Origin: an uncultured Piscinibacter sp.
GTDB lineage: Bacteria > Pseudomonadota > Gammaproteobacteria > Burkholderiales > Burkholderiaceae_C
Assembly: GCF_937952055.1 (NCBI RefSeq)
Contig: NZ_CALFYO010000019.1
Span: 124,001 to 188,000 of the forward strand
Reading direction: 5' to 3'
DNA: 64,000 nt
Shown here: positions 6,842 through 14,337 of the stretch, in pieces
Position numbering within the stretch: position 1 is the stretch's first letter
How the letters are laid out: each line of letters begins with the position of its first letter
Made by a program: the position numbers and the translations under genes
Notes under the pieces: generated by a model
What the model was told of the DNA's origin: nothing
Seen by the model: the letters and a program-made list of their open reading frames with translations, nothing else
Database searches by the model: none

Positions 6842-9061
6842 TCAATCCGTGCCTCCGCCGCGCAACAGCCGCAAACCGTTGAATACCACCAGCAGGCTAG
6901 CGCCCATGTCGGCGAACACGGCCATCCACATCGTCGCGTCGTCGAACAGCGCCAGCGCCAGGAACACCGCCTTGATGCCCAGCGCCAGCGCGATGTTCTG
7001 CCACAGCACCGCGTGCGTGCGGCGCGACAGGCGGATCGTCTCGGGCACGCGCCGGAGGTCGTCGTTCATCACCACCACGTCGGCGGCTTCCATCGCCGTG
7101 TCGGTGCCGACGCCCCCCATCGCGAAGCCGATGCCGGACGCGGCCAGTGCGGGCGCGTCGTTGATGCCGTCGCCCACCATGGCCACGCGCCGGCCGCCGG
7201 CGGCCAGGGTGTGGATCGCATCGAGCTTGTCCTGCGGAAGCAGTTGTGCGCGAACGTCGTCGATGCCGGCCTGCTCGGCGATGACGCGCGCCGTGGCGGC
7301 GTTGTCGCCGGTGAGCATCACCGTCGCCACGCCCAGGCGCCGCAGCTCGGCCACGGCCTCGCGGGCGCTCGTCCGCGTGGCGTCGGCCACGGCGAACAGG
7401 GCGAGCACCTGCTGGTCGTCGGCGAGCACGGTGACGGTGTGCCCCTGCCGTTCGTGGGCCTGCATCAGCGCCTCGAACTCGGGCGCACATTGCCCGCGCT
7501 CCTCGATCCAGCGGTGGTTGCCGAAGGCATAGTCGCGGCCGTCGATGCGGCCGTGCACGCCGCGCCCGATCTCGGCACGAAAGCGCTCGACCGGCAGGGG
7601 CTCGCCATCGAGCCCCGTGGCCACCGCCTGCGACACCGGATGGTCCGAACGCGCGGCGAGGCTGTGCGCGATGCGCAGCACCTGGGCCTCGGGCAGCGCC
7701 TCGCTCAGCGCCTGCCGCGCCACCAGCCGCGGCCGGCCCTCGGTGAGCGTGCCGGTCTTGTCCAGTGCCACCACGGCGATGCGGCGCGCCTCTTCCAGGT
7801 AGACGCCGCCCTTGATGAGGATGCCGCGCCGCGCCGCCGCGGCCAGGCCGCTGACCACGGTGACCGGCGTCGAAATCACCAGGGCGCAGGGGCAGGCGAT
7901 GACGAGCAGGACCAGAGCCTTGTAGACGGCCGTCATCGTGTCCCAGCCGGCCCACCAGGGCGCGGCCAGCGCCACGCCGAGCGCGAGCACGAAGACCGCC
8001 GGCGTGTAGACCGCGGCGAAGCGGTCGACGAAGCGCTGGATCGGCGCACGCCGTCCCTGTGCCGCCTCGACGGCGTGGATGATGCGGGCGAGCACGGTGT
8101 CGCCGGCCGGCTGCGTGACCTCGAACTCCAGCGAGCCGGCCTGGTTGACCGTGCCGGCGAAGACGTCGTCGCCCGGGCCCTTCTCCACCGGCACGCTCTC
8201 GCCGGTCACCGGCGACTGGTCCACCGTGCCGTGGCCGCTGCGCACGCGACCGTCGAGGGCGAAACGCTCGCCGGGTCGCACGCGCACCCGCGCACCCACG
8301 GACACCTCGCGCGCCGGCACGGCGGCCCAGCGGCCGTCGGCCTGCATCACCTCGGCCTGTGCCGGAGACAGGGCGAGCAGCCCGGTGATGGCGTGGCGTG
8401 CCCGCTCGACGGCGCGGGCCTCGATCAGCTCGGCCAGCGCATACAGCGCCATCACCATCGCCGCTTCGGGCCACTCGCCGATCAGGAATGCGCCGCTCAC
8501 CGCCACCGTCATCAGCGCATTGATGTTCAGCCGCCCGGCGATCAGCGCCGCCAAGCCCTTGCGGAACACCGAGCTGCCGGCCAGCGCGATGGCCAGCGCT
8601 GCGGCGGCCATGCCGGCGGAGCGCCAGGCGAGCGTGTCGGGGGCGACGAAGTGCACGAGTTCGGCGGCCAGCGCCACCGCCAGGGCTGCGGCCAGGCGCG
8701 CGAATTCGCGGCGCTGCGCCCGCGCCGCCTCGTCACCGGCGACCGGCGCGGACAGCGTCCGCGACTCGAAGCCGGCGCCGCGCAGCGCGGCGACGATGGC
8801 CTGCAGGGTATCGTCCGGCGCATCGATCGCCAGCGTGCGCCGCGGCAGGTCGAAGCGCAGGCTGCGGACCGCGTCGAAGCGCTCGAGCGCCGTGCGGATC
8901 TGTGCCTCCTCGGCGGCGCAGTCCATCGCCGGAATGCGCAGCAGCAGCGCGCCGGCGGACACCGTGCTGGCGGCCGGCGCATCGGGCAGGGGCAGCGGCG
9001 TGCCGCAGGCCGCCGCGTGGCCACAATGGCAGGAATGCTCGGGGTAGGCAGGCTCGGACAT
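6842..9061 (-). CDS. Zn2+/Cd2+/Pb2+-exporting P1B-type ATPase
   Basis: The protein is 739 residues from the proposed ATG at 9061. It has a Cys/His-rich N-terminal tail (HSCHCGH), one HMA-like domain whose motif is reduced to PAMDCAAEE, membrane helices with the CPC ion site (390-392), the phosphorylation motif DKTGT (Asp434), the SDHP His-Pro motif, and GDGINDAP. CPC with this layout is the ZntA/CadA class, which pumps divalent soft metals to the periplasm. The reading frame extends upstream to a GTG at 9106, but that codon lies inside the MerR-type operator, and the ATG at 9088 overlaps the likely -10. Start 9061 therefore fits best, although no strong ribosome binding site is visible. The divergent CadR/PbrR-type gene is the expected regulator. 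Confidence 0.93.
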   Translation of the reverse strand: MSEPAYPEHSCHCGHAAACGTPLPLPDAPAASTVSAGALLLRIPAMDCAAEEAQIRTALERFDAVRSLRFDLPRRTLAIDAPDDTLQAIVAALRGAGFESRTLSAPVAGDEAARAQRREFARLAAALAVALAAELVHFVAPDTLAWRSAGMAAAALAIALAGSSVFRKGLAALIAGRLNINALMTVAVSGAFLIGEWPEAAMVMALYALAELIEARAVERARHAITGLLALSPAQAEVMQADGRWAAVPAREVSVGARVRVRPGERFALDGRVRSGHGTVDQSPVTGESVPVEKGPGDDVFAGTVNQAGSLEFEVTQPAGDTVLARIIHAVEAAQGRRAPIQRFVDRFAAVYTPAVFVLALGVALAAPWWAGWDTMTAVYKALVLLVIACPCALVISTPVTVVSGLAAAARRGILIKGGVYLEEARRIAVVALDKTGTLTEGRPRLVARQALSEALPEAQVLRIAHSLAARSDHPVSQAVATGLDGEPLPVERFRAEIGRGVHGRIDGRDYAFGNHRWIEERGQCAPEFEALMQAHERQGHTVTVLADDQQVLALFAVADATRTSAREAVAELRRLGVATVMLTGDNAATARVIAEQAGIDDVRAQLLPQDKLDAIHTLAAGGRRVAMVGDGINDAPALAASGIGFAMGGVGTDTAMEAADVVVMNDDLRRVPETIRLSRRTHAVLWQNIALALGIKAVFLALALFDDATMWMAVFADMGASLLVVFNGLRLLRGGGTD

Positions 9062-9086
9062 GGCGTTGACGGGGGTGTTCGATGGC

Positions 9087-9117
9087 ATTGGAATCCCTGA
9101 AGCCACTCCAGAGTCAA
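9087..9117 (-). promoter_or_regulatory. MerR-type metal-responsive promoter of the P-type ATPase
   Basis: On the minus strand TTGACT (9112-9117) is followed by a 19-bp spacer containing the imperfect dyad CTGGAGTGGCTTCAG and then TCCAAT (9087-9092) as a weak -10. This is the arrangement of PbrR/CadR/ZntR promoters, whose operator lies in an over-long spacer. It predicts a transcript start near 9080, supporting translation from 9061. Confidence 0.75.
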
Positions 9118-9169
9118 GCCCTCCTGGCGCGGCCTACACTGTCGGCCCGATGAACACCCGGAGCGGCGC

Positions 9170-9610
9170 ATGAAGATCGGCGACCTGGCGGCCGAGTCGC
9201 ACACCCCCGTCGAGACGATCCGCTATTACGAACGCGAGGGCCTGCTGCCTGCGCCGGCGCGCACGGCAGGCAACTTCCGCGTCTACGAGGAAGGCCATCT
9301 GCAGCGGCTGCGCTTCATCCGCCATTGCCGCGGCCTGGACATGTCGCTCGACGAGGTGCGCACGCTGCTGCGCCATCGTGACCGCCCCGACGACAGCTGT
9401 GGCGACGTCAATGCGCTGCTCGACGAGCACATCGTCCATGTCAGCCGCCGCATCCGCGAGCTGCGCGCACTGGAGCGCGAGTTGCGGCAGCTGCGCCAGC
9501 GCTGCGGCGAGGTTCGGCCCGCCGAGCGGTGCGGCATCCTCGCCGGGCTGGTGGATGCGGCGGCCGGCGACACGCGGCCGCGCCGGCCGCGCAGCGGCCG
9601 GACTCATTGA
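9170..9610 (+). CDS. MerR-family metal regulator, CadR/PbrR type
   Basis: This 146-residue protein has a MerR winged helix (MKIGDLAAESHTPVETIRYY), a long dimerisation helix and a C-terminal metal loop. Cys77, Cys112 and Cys121 correspond to the three metal ligands of CadR/PbrR proteins. It should activate the divergent P-type ATPase promoter when Cd, Pb or Zn is bound. An Arg-rich tail follows Cys121. A CoA transferase gene begins 11 bases downstream on the same strand, but a functional link is unlikely. Confidence 0.9.
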   Translation: MKIGDLAAESHTPVETIRYYEREGLLPAPARTAGNFRVYEEGHLQRLRFIRHCRGLDMSLDEVRTLLRHRDRPDDSCGDVNALLDEHIVHVSRRIRELRALERELRQLRQRCGEVRPAERCGILAGLVDAAAGDTRPRRPRSGRTH

Positions 9611-9621
9611 CGGGAATCGCG

Positions 9622-10812
9622 ATGGAGGCACTGAAAGGGCTGAAGGTGCTGGAGCTCGGCCAGCTCATCGCCGGGCCGTTCGCCGGCAAGACGCTGGCCG
9701 ATTTCGGTGCCGATGTCATCAAGATCGAGCCGCTCGAGGGCGGCGATCCGTTGCGACGCTGGCGGCTGCTGCGCGAGGGCACCTCGGTGTGGTGGGAGGT
9801 GCAGTCGCGCAACAAGCGCTCGGTGACGCTGGACCTGCGCAGCGCCGAGGGGCAGGCCGCGGTGCGCCGGCTTGCCGCCGAGGCCGACGTGCTGATCGAG
9901 AATTTCAAGCCCGGCACGATGGAGGGCTGGGGACTCGGCTGGGAAGCACTGCACGCGCTCAACCCGAAGCTGATCATGCTGCGCGTCTCGGGCTACGGCC
10001 AGACCGGGCCCTACCGCGACAAACCGGGCTTCGGCGTGCTCGGTGAGGCGATGGGCGGCCTGCGCCACCTCACCGGCGAGCCCGGGCGCGTGCCGGTGCG
10101 CACCGGCGTGTCGATCGGCGACACGCTGGCCGCGCTGCATGGCGTCATCGGCGTGCTGCTGGCGCTGCGCCACCGCGAGGTGAACGGCGGGCAGGGCCAG
10201 GTGGTCGACGTCGCGCTCTACGAGAGCGTGTTCAACGTGATGGAGAGCCTGCTGCCCGAGTACGACGCCTTCGGTGCGGTGCGTGGCGCCGCCGGTTCGG
10301 CGCTGCCAGGCATCGCGCCGAGCAATGCCTACCGTTGCGGCGATGGCGCCTACGTGCTCATCGGCGGCAATGGCGACGGCATCTTCAGGCGGCTGATGCA
10401 CGCCATCGGCCGTGACGACCTGGCCGACGACCCCGCGCTGGCGCACAACGACGGTCGCGTCGCGCGTGTTGCCGAGATCGATGGCGCGATCGGGGCGTGG
10501 ACGGGCCAGCGACCGATCGAGCAGGTGATTGCCGCCCTGGAGACTGCCCACGTTCCGGTGGGCCGCATCTACACCGTGGCCGACATCGCCGCCGACCCGC
10601 AGTACCGCGAGCGCGACATGATCCTGCAAACGCACGATGCCGACGGCCGGCCGTTGAAGGTGCCGGGCATCGTGCCGAAGTTGTCCGACACGCCGGGCCG
10701 GCTGCGCACGCCGGCGCCGCGGCTGGGCGAGCACAGCGGCAGCGTGCTCGGGGCCGACGGCTGGCCGACGCTGCCGGCAGACTGCGCCGGTCCGGCCGCT
10801 GGGCGGACCTGA
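9622..10812 (+). CDS. family III CoA transferase (CaiB/BaiF)
   Basis: The protein is 396 residues from ATG 9622. The frame is open to 9529, but residues before MEALKGLKVLELG do not fit the family. It shows the family III N-terminus (LELGQLIAGPFAGKTLADFGADVIKIEP) and a GVSIGDTLAALHG segment carrying the catalytic Asp that forms the aspartyl-CoA thioester. The family moves CoA between carboxylic acids; formyl-CoA, succinyl-CoA and carnitinyl-CoA transferases are members. No substrate-specific neighbour is present, so the acids used cannot be named. Confidence 0.9.
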   Translation: MEALKGLKVLELGQLIAGPFAGKTLADFGADVIKIEPLEGGDPLRRWRLLREGTSVWWEVQSRNKRSVTLDLRSAEGQAAVRRLAAEADVLIENFKPGTMEGWGLGWEALHALNPKLIMLRVSGYGQTGPYRDKPGFGVLGEAMGGLRHLTGEPGRVPVRTGVSIGDTLAALHGVIGVLLALRHREVNGGQGQVVDVALYESVFNVMESLLPEYDAFGAVRGAAGSALPGIAPSNAYRCGDGAYVLIGGNGDGIFRRLMHAIGRDDLADDPALAHNDGRVARVAEIDGAIGAWTGQRPIEQVIAALETAHVPVGRIYTVADIAADPQYRERDMILQTHDADGRPLKVPGIVPKLSDTPGRLRTPAPRLGEHSGSVLGADGWPTLPADCAGPAAGRT

Positions 10813-10833
10813 GCGGAGCAGCCGCCGCGCCGC

Positions 10834-12024
10834 TCAGTCTTCGAACTCGATGCGGTGGGCGACGATGGTCCGGCCGTCTTCGGCCAGGCTGCCGCGGACC
10901 TCGACCTTGCGGTCCACCACGAGGTCGGCGACCGTGCCGCCGACGAACTCCACCGTGCCGGCAAAGCTCACCGTGACGCCATGCACCACGAAGATGGACT
11001 GCGTCGGGTCGACGCTGGCCACGTGCCCCTCGATTTCGAACCCTTCCTGCTCGTCATGATCGTCGGACTCGATCTCGACTTTGCGGGCGAGCAGCACGCC
11101 GTCGACGACGGCGCCCTTCACCTCGACGCGCACGCCCACGTCGAGGCCCTGCGTACCGTCCTCGAAGGTCGCCTGGCTGGCGTCGACCGGCAGGCCGTCG
11201 ACGCTGAAGGACTGCGCCGACGTGAAGTCGGTGATGGTGCCCTCCACCTCGACGTACTCGACGTCGTGCGGGCGCAGGCTGCCGGACTTCAGGTCCGTCG
11301 CGACCCAGATGCCGGGCACCGCCTGCGTCGTCTGCAGCTTGACGCGCACCAGGTCGCCGACCTGCGGTGCCACGGCCAGCGCCAGGCCCGACACGTCGAT
11401 CACCGCGTCGCCGATGGTCAGCAGCTTCTGTGCATCGTCGTAGCCGGCGACCACGCCGCGCAGGCGGTACGAGCTCGATGCCGACTTCAGGTCGATGCGC
11501 GTGGCCGTGTAGGTGCCGGTGGCGGCGTCCAGCGTGCCGTAGACCTTGACCACCGCGCCCGCGGTGAGCGAGCCCATGGCGTCGGGAAGGGCGTCGTCGA
11601 ACACCGTGGCGGCGTTCACCTGCACTGTCTGGCCCAGCACGACCACGCTGTCGGTGCCCACGCTCTCGACCGGGCCGCGCATCAGGCTGCGCAGGGTGAT
11701 CGACTCGGCCTTCGCCGAGTTCCTGCCGTCGCGGCTGCCGTAATCGGAGGCTTCGACTTCGACGACCATGCCCAGCTCGAGCGTGTCGTCGTCGGGCGAG
11801 TCCTCGTCATCGTCCGTGACGGCGGCCGAGGTCTCGTCGTAATGGACGCCGTTGACCACGATCGAGCCGAAGCCGGAGATCCGGCCGACGGCGTAGCTGG
11901 CGCTGTACTGGACGTCACCGGAGCCGGAACCGCCGCCGCCGCAGGCAATCAGCAGGGCGGAGGCGACGGCGGCGACGAGGCCGGCAGCGATGCGGGAGAA
12001 GCGGAAGTCGGTTCGAGCAGCCAT
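10834..12024 (-). CDS. DUF5666 repeat lipoprotein
   Basis: The 396-residue protein starts at ATG 12024 behind a strong ribosome binding site (AAGGAGG). It has a lipoprotein signal with the lipobox ALLIAC followed by a GGGGSGSG linker, so it should be anchored in the outer or inner membrane and face the periplasm. The mature part is a string of small beta-rich domains with repeated patterns such as GxVxSVGTDSVVVLGQTV, typical of DUF5666; at least four copies are visible. An acidic stretch (DDDEDSPDDD, about 74-83) could bind cations. The reading frame is continuous, with no stop, from the GGDEF-EAL gene upstream. The function of DUF5666 proteins is unknown. Confidence 0.82.
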   Translation of the reverse strand: MAARTDFRFSRIAAGLVAAVASALLIACGGGGSGSGDVQYSASYAVGRISGFGSIVVNGVHYDETSAAVTDDDEDSPDDDTLELGMVVEVEASDYGSRDGRNSAKAESITLRSLMRGPVESVGTDSVVVLGQTVQVNAATVFDDALPDAMGSLTAGAVVKVYGTLDAATGTYTATRIDLKSASSSYRLRGVVAGYDDAQKLLTIGDAVIDVSGLALAVAPQVGDLVRVKLQTTQAVPGIWVATDLKSGSLRPHDVEYVEVEGTITDFTSAQSFSVDGLPVDASQATFEDGTQGLDVGVRVEVKGAVVDGVLLARKVEIESDDHDEQEGFEIEGHVASVDPTQSIFVVHGVTVSFAGTVEFVGGTVADLVVDRKVEVRGSLAEDGRTIVAHRIEFED

Positions 12025-13623
12025 GGCGGCCCTCCTTGCTTGTCGATTGGCGTGGGAAAGTATCCCATGCAGCTTAGCGAACTCGGCGGCGAGCGTGCCG
12101 GGTCCTGGCTTCAACATTGTTTCAAGGTGTTTGCGCGCGACCTGTCCCACGGCGCGGCCGTCCATGGGCAGGGTGTCCTTGAAGGCGGTCGACTGGAAGG
12201 TCTGCGCCAGCGTCGCGGCGGCATCGGCGGCCCAGATCGCAACGGCACGCGCGCTCATCGGCTTGGCGAACAGGGGGCCCTGCAGTTCGTCGCAGCCCAT
12301 CTGCATGACCAGGCTGCGCTGCGCCTCCGTCTCGATGCCCTGGGCGACCACGCGCAGTTTCAGCAGGCGGACGCCCTGCAGCGCCCTGGCGGCGGCGAGC
12401 CGGGTCTCGACATGTTGCGCCATCGCCGCCACCAGTGCGCGATCGAGCTTCACCTCGTGCGCGGGCACGCCACCGAGGGCCTGGATGGCGGCCGCACTGG
12501 CACCGAAGTCGTCGATCGACACGCCGACGCCCAGCCTGTGCAGCTTCGCGAAGGCCTGCCGCGTGGCCTCGGTGCCCTCGATCGCCGCCGATTCGGCGAT
12601 TTCGCAGACGATGGCGTCGGGCGGGAGGCCGTGCGACTTGAGCGAGCGTTCCAGCTTCGCGGCGAAGTCGTCCTTGCGGAACTGCCGGCCCGACACGTTC
12701 ACCGCCACGCGCAGGCGCAGTCCTGCGGCACGCCAGGCGCCGGCCTGCTTGAGCGCGGCGTCGAGTGCCCAGCCGCCGATCGAGTCGATCAGCCCGTGCC
12801 GCTCGGCAATCGGGATGAAGCGTGCCGGACTGACCAGGCCGAGCGTGGGATGGCGCCAGCGCAGCAGCGCTTCCACCGCAGTCACGGTCAGGCGCGAGGC
12901 GTCGAGCCGCGGCTGGAAGAAGAGCTCCAGCTGCCGCTTGACCACGGCTTGCTGCAGTTCGCGGGCGATCATCGCCTCCTCGCCGTGTTCGGCCTCGATG
13001 CGCGGGTCGAACACCGCATGGCCGCCCCCGCCGCTGCGCTTGACGGCGTGCATCGCGGCAGCGGCCTTGTGCAGCAGCCGCAGGTTGCTGCCGTGCTCGG
13101 GCGCGACGGCCAGGCCTGCCGACAACCCGATCGACAACTCGTGTCCGTTCAGGGCCAGCGGCGTGGCGAAGGCCTCGCACAGGCGATGAGCGAGCTTCTC
13201 GCCGGCCTCGCGCGGCGCGTTCAGCCAGACCGCGAAGGTGTCGCCGTCGAGGCGGGACAGCGGCGTCGACGGCCCGCACAGTTCGCGCAGCCAGGCGGCG
13301 ACCGCGACGAGCAGTCGGTCGCCGAAGTCGCTGCCGTGGCGATCGTTGACGAGTCGCATGCCATCCACGCCGGCGACCAGCACGCAGCTGTCGCTGCCGT
13401 CCTTCTCGCTGGCGGTCAGGCCGTCGTCGAGCATGGCCTCGAAGCGGGCACGGGTGGGCAGGCCGGTCAACGCGTCGCGCTGGGAGTCGGGTGCGCCGGC
13501 CGCCGCAGCGCCCGGACGGTCGTGGCGGCGGCGCGAGCGCCAGGCGATGGCGCCTGCGCCGGCGGCGCACAGCACGGCGGCGGCAATCCCGCCCAGCGTG
13601 CCCAAGCTCAGTTCAGCGGCCAT
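10834..13623 (-). CDS. degenerate GGDEF-EAL protein, frame continuous with downstream lipoprotein
   Basis: Start ATG 13623 has the ribosome binding site AAGGAGAG. Residues 1-28 form a membrane helix. A GGDEF-like domain (about 48-205) has DGDTF (126-130) in place of the signature. An EAL domain (about 215-465) keeps EALLRW (251-256), DDFG (371-374) and Lys392. However, Gln428 (VVAQGIETE) stands where active phosphodiesterases have the first Glu of AEGVE, thought to be the general base. Both domains may therefore be inactive for c-di-GMP turnover and act as a sensor. The EAL fold ends near residue 465, and no stop codon occurs before the lipoprotein start, which would be residue 534. Translation as written gives a 929-residue fusion. 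The true end of this protein is unresolved: a lost stop, a sequencing slip or a real fusion. Confidence 0.75.
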   Translation of the reverse strand: MAAELSLGTLGGIAAAVLCAAGAGAIAWRSRRRHDRPGAAAAGAPDSQRDALTGLPTRARFEAMLDDGLTASEKDGSDSCVLVAGVDGMRLVNDRHGSDFGDRLLVAVAAWLRELCGPSTPLSRLDGDTFAVWLNAPREAGEKLAHRLCEAFATPLALNGHELSIGLSAGLAVAPEHGSNLRLLHKAAAAMHAVKRSGGGGHAVFDPRIEAEHGEEAMIARELQQAVVKRQLELFFQPRLDASRLTVTAVEALLRWRHPTLGLVSPARFIPIAERHGLIDSIGGWALDAALKQAGAWRAAGLRLRVAVNVSGRQFRKDDFAAKLERSLKSHGLPPDAIVCEIAESAAIEGTEATRQAFAKLHRLGVGVSIDDFGASAAAIQALGGVPAHEVKLDRALVAAMAQHVETRLAAARALQGVRLLKLRVVAQGIETEAQRSLVMQMGCDELQGPLFAKPMSARAVAIWAADAAATLAQTFQSTAFKDTLPMDGRAVGQVARKHLETMLKPGPGTLAAEFAKLHGILSHANRQARRAAMAARTDFRFSRIAAGLVAAVASALLIACGGGGSGSGDVQYSASYAVGRISGFGSIVVNGVHYDETSAAVTDDDEDSPDDDTLELGMVVEVEASDYGSRDGRNSAKAESITLRSLMRGPVESVGTDSVVVLGQTVQVNAATVFDDALPDAMGSLTAGAVVKVYGTLDAATGTYTATRIDLKSASSSYRLRGVVAGYDDAQKLLTIGDAVIDVSGLALAVAPQVGDLVRVKLQTTQAVPGIWVATDLKSGSLRPHDVEYVEVEGTITDFTSAQSFSVDGLPVDASQATFEDGTQGLDVGVRVEVKGAVVDGVLLARKVEIESDDHDEQEGFEIEGHVASVDPTQSIFVVHGVTVSFAGTVEFVGGTVADLVVDRKVEVRGSLAEDGRTIVAHRIEFED

Positions 13624-13709
13624 CGATCTCTCCTTCCAGCCCGAGGCGTTGCGCACGACCGGGCGCCATGCACGATGACTGCATATCGGCCAGCGCGCCC
13701 GAAACCTGA

Positions 13710-13769
13710 GGCCTTCCCGCCGGCGCTGCTTGACCTGCCTCAGGGATCGGCGACTGCGGCGGGAAGGCC
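13710..13769. repeat. perfect 13-bp inverted repeat between divergent genes
   Basis: GGCCTTCCCGCCG (13710-13722) and CGGCGGGAAGGCC (13757-13769) are exact reverse complements separated by 34 bases, in the 189-bp gap between the GGDEF-EAL and DUF2478 genes. The 60-bp element could be an operator or a cruciform/attenuator. The loop holds a TTGACC that could serve as a -35. Confidence 0.6.
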
Positions 13770-13796
13770 GCGCCCCGCAGCGCGGGGACGGCGCGC

Positions 13797-13802
13797 TATA
13801 GT
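13797..13802 (+). promoter_or_regulatory. candidate -10 box for the DUF2478 gene
   Basis: TATAGT lies 11 bases upstream of the DUF2478 ATG. No good -35 is spaced 17 bp away, and the leader would be very short, so this is tentative. The 13-base context CGCGCTATAGTGA recurs upstream of the multicopper oxidase gene. Confidence 0.35.
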
Positions 13803-13812
13803 GAAAGCTGCC

Positions 13813-14337
13813 ATGGACGAACTTCGCGCCGCCGCCATCCGCCACGACGGAACTTGCGATGTCGATGCGCTGCTCGCTGCAGTCGTCGACGAGCAGCGCC
13901 GCCGCGGCCGTCGCGTGATGGGCCTGCTGATGGCGCCCTCCGAGCAGAAGGGCGACTGCCTGGCCGAGATGGTGCTGGTCGACATCGACAAGCGCGACGG
14001 CTATCTTGTCTCGCAGTCGCTGGGCAGCGCGTCCAAGGCCTGCCGCGCCGACCCGCAAGGCTTTGCGCGCGCCAGCGAGGTGCTGCGCCATGCGTTGGCG
14101 AGCGCCCCCGACCTGATCGTCTGCAACCGCTTCGGCCGGCTGGAGTCGGAGGGTGCCGGCTTCTCCGCCGAGTTGCTGGAGATCATGTCGCGCGACATCC
14201 CGTTCCTCACGGTGGTGTCGCGCCACCACGTCGAGGACTGGCAGCGCTTCACCGGTGGCGCCGCCGCGCTGCTGCCGCCGTCACGCCCGGCGATCGACGC
14301 CTGGCTGGAGCGCACGCTGGCGCCGGCCAGCGTCTAG
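13813..14337 (+). CDS. DUF2478 family protein
   Basis: The 174-residue protein matches what I know of DUF2478: a central IVCNRFGRLESEGAGF motif and a C-terminal segment DWQRFTGGAAALLPP. The fold resembles small nucleotide-binding P-loop-like proteins, but the N-terminus has no clear Walker A. DUF2478 genes are sometimes found beside molybdate transport genes; none is seen here. The longer open frame upstream (from 10855) is antisense shadow of the GGDEF-EAL gene, so ATG 13813 is chosen. Its TAG stop overlaps the stop of the converging oxidoreductase in the shared tetranucleotide CTAG. Confidence 0.8.
   Translation: MDELRAAAIRHDGTCDVDALLAAVVDEQRRRGRRVMGLLMAPSEQKGDCLAEMVLVDIDKRDGYLVSQSLGSASKACRADPQGFARASEVLRHALASAPDLIVCNRFGRLESEGAGFSAELLEIMSRDIPFLTVVSRHHVEDWQRFTGGAAALLPPSRPAIDAWLERTLAPASV

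Noticed and set aside
6638..9100. 820-codon plus-strand open frame
   Set aside because: Antisense to the P-type ATPase, whose CPC, DKTGT and GDGIND motifs are on the minus strand.
10855..13812. Upstream extension of the DUF2478 reading frame
   Set aside because: This part is antisense to the lipoprotein and GGDEF-EAL genes; only the segment from 13813 matches DUF2478.
13624..14229. Extension of the GGDEF-EAL frame upstream of 13623
   Set aside because: It is antisense to DUF2478 and lacks domains; ATG 13623 has a strong ribosome binding site and a membrane helix directly after it.
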